A stretch of 64,000 bases of DNA from Azorinus chamasolen (taxonomy: Eukaryota > Mollusca > Bivalvia > Cardiida > Solecurtidae): NCBI GenBank assembly GCA_963576725.1, contig OY755244.1:30818006-30882005 (forward strand). The letters are read 5' to 3'. The notes beneath the pieces are model-generated. The model did no database searches, was not told where the DNA came from, and saw only the letters and a list, made by a program, of their open reading frames with translations. Every line of letters starts with the position of its first letter. The stretch's first letter is position 1. This document shows positions 57,120 to 63,100 of the stretch, in pieces. Made by a program: the position numbers and the translations under genes.

Positions 57120-60100
57120 TTATATCATTTATATCATCAATAACATTGTTATTGCCATCTTGTTCATTATGTTCATCATTATTTTTCTTTCAGAATAAAT
57201 GAGTCTGAATTTATGGAGTTCTCAGACATGGATAACCATGATGACTTCTACACGATAGATGAGGGCAGGATACATGTACAGGACCAGCGAGGCTACTTTG
57301 TTGTGTACGATGCTGCCGTCAAGGATCTAGAGTAAGTAACTTTATACTTTACGTAACCCTTATCCAGCTGTAGAAATTAACGTCTGACTGAAAACTGATC
57401 TGGCGCAATACTTACTTTCTTAGATTGTTTTGCTTTGATAAAAACTGCAGAATCAGATCTATGTCATGACAAAAGCAACAGAGTAGACCTAGATCAGATG
57501 GCTCCTGTAGGAGCCGTCTGATCTAGGTCAGCTCTGTTTGCTTGTGTGAAAAAATACATTTAAAAGCATTGATATGCAGGAAAGTTTCAAAGGGTTAAAA
57601 GGGGAGAATGGGTGTCTGAAAACTTAGGGTAATTTGGGTAATGTTTACATTTCCTATTTTCTAGGGATCTCGAGAAAGATCTGATGTTGATTGCTACACA
57701 CTACATAGAGAAGGACAGTAATCTGAGAGGGAAGTCTCGTGTCACCAAACAGACTGAGTCTGCCAGACAGAGACAGGTAGGGCATGCAGTCAAACCTCTC
57801 TAACGCCACCACTTGAAGGAGGATTTTTAATCAGTACTAATGATGTCATTACATCTTATATGAATATTCATGATGTATAGGGTTAAAGTTGATGTTATAA
57901 ACCATATTTTCCAAGGTTAGTTTCACATCTCCGTGAAGATGATAGTTTTTAGCTCGTCTGTTTTTCGAAGGAAAAAAACACAAGCTGTTTTCGTAACTCC
58001 GGCGTCAGCTTTGTCATCGTTGTCATCATCACTGTCATCTGGAAATTTTAATGTTGGCTATAACTTCTATACTTTCCATCAAAATCTTATGAAACTTCAC
58101 ACACTTATTCACTATCACAAGGGCTATAATCAAATATATGAGCCTTGGCATCCGCATGCTGTGCTCTTGTTGTGAAATTTTAGCTGTGAAATTATTGGTA
58201 TCATTTACATTATTTCAGCAATCAACAACAGGCCCTGGAGATTTCAACATATCAGAGTATGCTCATGCTGAGGTTGATAGATTTGGGGTACTCATGGACC
58301 TCTGGACCAATGAGACGGCCTTCCTGGAGTGTAAGAGAGAGGTGAGCAATTACTTGTATACAATGTAGACTCTTCGCATGCCAAGAAAAACCTGTCTACA
58401 GAGATCATCAAAAATAAACATAATTCTGGAGTGATACAGGTGGTTTTTGCCTGTCCATCTGTTGTTCATCTATGCATCCTAATGTCCATTTAGGGGTAAT
58501 TTTGAAATTATTATACCCCCCTTTTGAAAAAATGGGGGTATATTGCTTTGCACATGTCGGTCGGTCGGTCTGTCGGTCGGTCGGTCGGTAGATCGATGGT
58601 TTCCGAACGATAACTAATAAACGACTTGGCATATAATCTTCAAACTTGCTGTGGTGGTTGGTCATGACAAGTAGATGACCCCTATTGTTTTTTAGGTCAC
58701 TAGGTCAAAGGTCAAGGTCACTATGACCTAAAATGGTGAAATCGTTTCCAATCAATAACTGCTCAAGGGTTTGACTTGGGATCTTCAAATTGCTGAGGTG
58801 GTTGGTCATGACCACTAGATGACCCCTATTGTTTTTGAGGTTACTAGGTCAAAGATCAAGGTCACCATGACCTTAACTGGTTAAATGGTTTCCGATCAAT
58901 AACTGCTCAAGGGTTTGGCTTAGAATCTTCAAACTTGCTGTGGTAGTTGGTCATGACCACTGGATGACCCCTATTGTTTTTTAGGTCATTGGGTCAAAGG
59001 TCAAGGTCACCATGACCTTAACTTGTAAAATGGTTTCTGATCAATAACTGCTCAAGGGTTTGGCTTAGGATCTTCAAATATGCTTAGTTGGTTGGTCATG
59101 ACAACTAGATGAGCCCTGTTGTTTTTGAGGTCAAAGGTCAAGGTCACCATGACCTTTACTGGTGAAATGGTTTCCGATCAATAACTGCTCAAGGGTTTGG
59201 CGTAGGATCTTCAAACTTGCTGTTGTGGTTGGTCATGACCACTAGATGACTCCTATTGCTTTTGAGGTCACTAGGACAAAGGTCAAGGTCACCATGACTT
59301 TAACTGGTTAAATGGGTTTCTGATCAATAACTGCTCAAGGGTTTGGCTTAGGATCTTCAAATTTGCTATGGTGGTTGGTCATGACATCAAGATCAGCCCT
59401 GTTGTTTTTGAGGTCACTAGGTCAAAGGTCAAGGTCACCATGACCTTAACTGGTGAAATTGTTTGCGATCAATAACTGCTCAAGGGTTTGGCTTAGGATC
59501 TTCAGACTTGCTGTGGTGGTTGGTCATGACCACTAGATGACCCCTATTGTTTTTTAGGTCACTAGGTCAAAGGTCAAGGTCACCATGACCTTAACTGGTT
59601 AAATGGTTTCCGATCAATTACTGCTCAAGGGTTTGGCTTAGAATCTTCAAACTTGCTGTGGTAGTTGGTCATGACCACTGGATGACCCCTATTGTTTTTG
59701 AGGTCACTAACTGCTCAATAGTTTAGTTCGGGATCTTCGAACTTGCTGTGGTAGTTTGTTGTGACCACTAGATGACCCTTATAGTTGTTGAGGTCACTAG
59801 GTCAGAGGTCAAGGTCACCATGACCTTAACTTGTGAAATGTTTTTAGATCAATAAATGATCAGTGGTTTGGCTTAGGATCTTCAAAGTTGCTGTGGTGAT
59901 TAATCATGACCACTAGATGACCTCTATAGTTGAGGTCACTAGATCAAAGGTCAGGGGGTCTGGGAGGTATACATGTTTTACAAACATCTCTTGTTTTCTA
60001 TTTAAATTTTATTTTCAAAAATAAAGAGCTGCTGTTTAGAGACAGATTTGACTCAAATGCTACTTTTAAATGTTGCAACTGAAGTGAATCTACACTATTT

Positions 60101-63100
60101 TGTTTGCAAATTCAAAATGCCATTTTTTCCATGTCTCTGACCAAATTATTGTTAATGACACAGTGCCTTCCCTGTGAAAGTGCCATCATTTCAGTATTGA
60201 CTTGTTTATTTCAGCTACTGGACTGCTACGTAGAGGCATACCATCATGTGTTTGACAGAGATGAGAAGAGGGCTCTAGCTCAGGTATGACTCTTCCCATC
60301 CTTTAGTAATCAGTACTCTGAACTGCAGTTGGCAGTGTTAACGCTTTACTCCACAAATATGCCTTTGCAAACAGAGTAAACCCTGATCAGACGGCTCCTA
60401 AAGGAGCCGTCTGATCAGAGTCTGCCCTGTTTGTTTATGAAATAATATAGATATGATTCACCAGTTTCTGATTAGTTACAGTTAAGTCACAATGTCATGT
60501 GTTAATATGCCATTAATACAATTAATATTCATGATGTCATTCTTTCTTTCATGAATATTCATAGAGTAAAGATTCATGTTAGTTAAGCTTTTACCTCATA
60601 GATACGCCTTTTCATGATATTACACACAGAGTAGACCCTGATCAGATGACTCCTGTAGGAACCATCTCACCAGGGTCTGCTCTGATTTAATTCTACAGTT
60701 CACAATGTCATTATTAAATTGAGCTAATTAATATTTATACAGTCATTATAACCTGCATAAATATTCATGAGATGAAGGGATAAGTAACGGAATAATCAGA
60801 TGTGCCTTGGTATCTCAATGCAGTGCTCTATTAGTTTAATCCCTTACTACATGAATATTCATGTAAGAAATAATGACGTCATGAATATTAATTAGATTAA
60901 TTGTTACAATAGCACATGGACACAGGAGGTTTTGGCCATGGTAGAAACTGTAAAATCATTTCTATATTATATCACAAGCAAACAGAGCAGACCCTGATCA
61001 GATGGCTCCTACAGGATCTGTGTCTACTCTGTTTGCAAAGGCATGGAAAGGCATATTTATGGAGTAAAGAGTTAACCCTTTCTCCAATAGAGACGAATTC
61101 ATGCAAACAAAATAGACACAGACCAGATGGCTCCCAGGGTCTACTCTGTTTGCTTAAGATATAATATAGATCTGAATCTACAGTTTCTGCCATGGTAAAA
61201 AAATCCTCTTTTTTTTTTTATTCAAAATGCCATTATAAAACGTTTGCTTATTAACATTTCTGTTTGTATTATTTCTTATCTGAATATTCATGAGCAAAAA
61301 GGGTGAATCACAGTTTAGCATTATATGTAGATTGCCGCTGTGTAATTAAACATTAATTTTTAAGAAAAGCTCCTTTATCATTCCATGAAACCCTTTGTAC
61401 TGACCTTTTCAAGACAATTCTAAAGTCAGTTTGGTGTCTTCCTCCACCTGTAATTAGCTGAGCGTTGTGACAATGAAATACTGTTAATGCTACATAAAAC
61501 CCAGATACAAGCACAAACAGTTCTAAAGTGTGGAAACAGCATAGGGTTTTGTGTAGAGAAGACAATTTTAGTATTTTAACCCTTTACTCCATAAATACGC
61601 CTTTCTATGCCTTTGTCAACACAGTAGACACGGATCAGATAGTTCCTGTATAAGCTGTCTGATCAGGGTCTGTTCTGTTTGCATATGATATAATATAGAT
61701 ATGGTTCTAAAGTTTCTGCTATGGTCAAAACTTTCTGTGTCCATGTGGTGTTATAACAATTAATCTAATTAATATTCATGTTGTCCTTATTTCATACATG
61801 AATATTCATGGAGTAAAGGGTTAAATACGGTCCCATGTCTTTGCAAAAACAAATGTTCAAACTTTAGCTGCTTAACCATTTACTCCATAGATATACCTTT
61901 CTATGCCTTTGCAAATAGGGAAAACCAAGATCAGACACCCCTATAAAATCTGTCTCATCTTAGTCTGCTCTGTTTGCATAAGAAATAATGTAGATCTGAT
62001 TCTACAGTTTCTGCCATGGTCAAAACTTTCCCTGTTCATTATACCATTATAAAATCAGTTAATTAATATTCATACAATCATTATTTCTAACATGAATATT
62101 CAAGGAGTGAAGGATTAACTCATCTACTTCTATGTATGCATTATTTCCTTGCAGGTTATAGTGAATATCATGTACCAGAGGCCGAGATTTGACCTGTCCT
62201 CTGACTATTTTGTGAAGATGTATCGGGCAGAGTGTGTCATTCTTCGACAGCATGTAAATCTGATAAAGAACATCTTGGATAAGCAGGTTTGTCAAGTTTT
62301 CTGATTATTGTAGCTTCAGTTAACCGTTTCCCTCATAGAGATGTCTGTTTATTGCCTGTGCATATAGTAAACCCAGATCAGATGGTTGCCGTAGGAGCCA
62401 TTTGTTCAGGGTTTACTCTGTTTGCTTATGGAATTATATAGTATATTACTGTTATTATTGTGGATGTGCCTCTGAAGTATGGTTTCAGCATAATTACAAA
62501 ACTAACAGCAGATTTAATTTGACAATGCTTAACTAGGTATATCATCTCCTGATATTCAAAAAGAAAATGCTGAAAGATATTATTTTCCTTGCTCATCACT
62601 GGTAAGTGTTTATGATTTGAAAGACTGGTTTGATATACAGTTGAACTTCTATATCTTGAATATATATCTATATCTCAAGGGACCATGTCTAAAGTAATGT
62701 CAAAAGCTGCTGTAGGAGCTTTCAGCATCACGCTTGACCTGCATTAAGCTGTCACATGTGTTTCTAGATATGCATAGTTATACATTTTAAAACAATTCTG
62801 TGTTGTAAATTTTGGATGGACTGAACTTTTACTTCGAGTTATGCCAAAGTTCAAGTTATCCCAGTTCGAGATATGCATTAAGCAGCCACCTGCCTAAAAT
62901 ACCTAAATTGTTAATAAAAATCCGGTTTCGAGGGGTTCTACTGTAGTATATCTCATATGACATCCAGTGTCAGATTCTTTTTGATGTATTACCACATCTC
63001 TGAAAAGTGATACTATACCGTATAATCCTGTAATGGCTTTTGCCAAACTAGTGGTGTTTAGCTGAAAATGAGATGGCATTAACTCATTGTCCAAGACATC

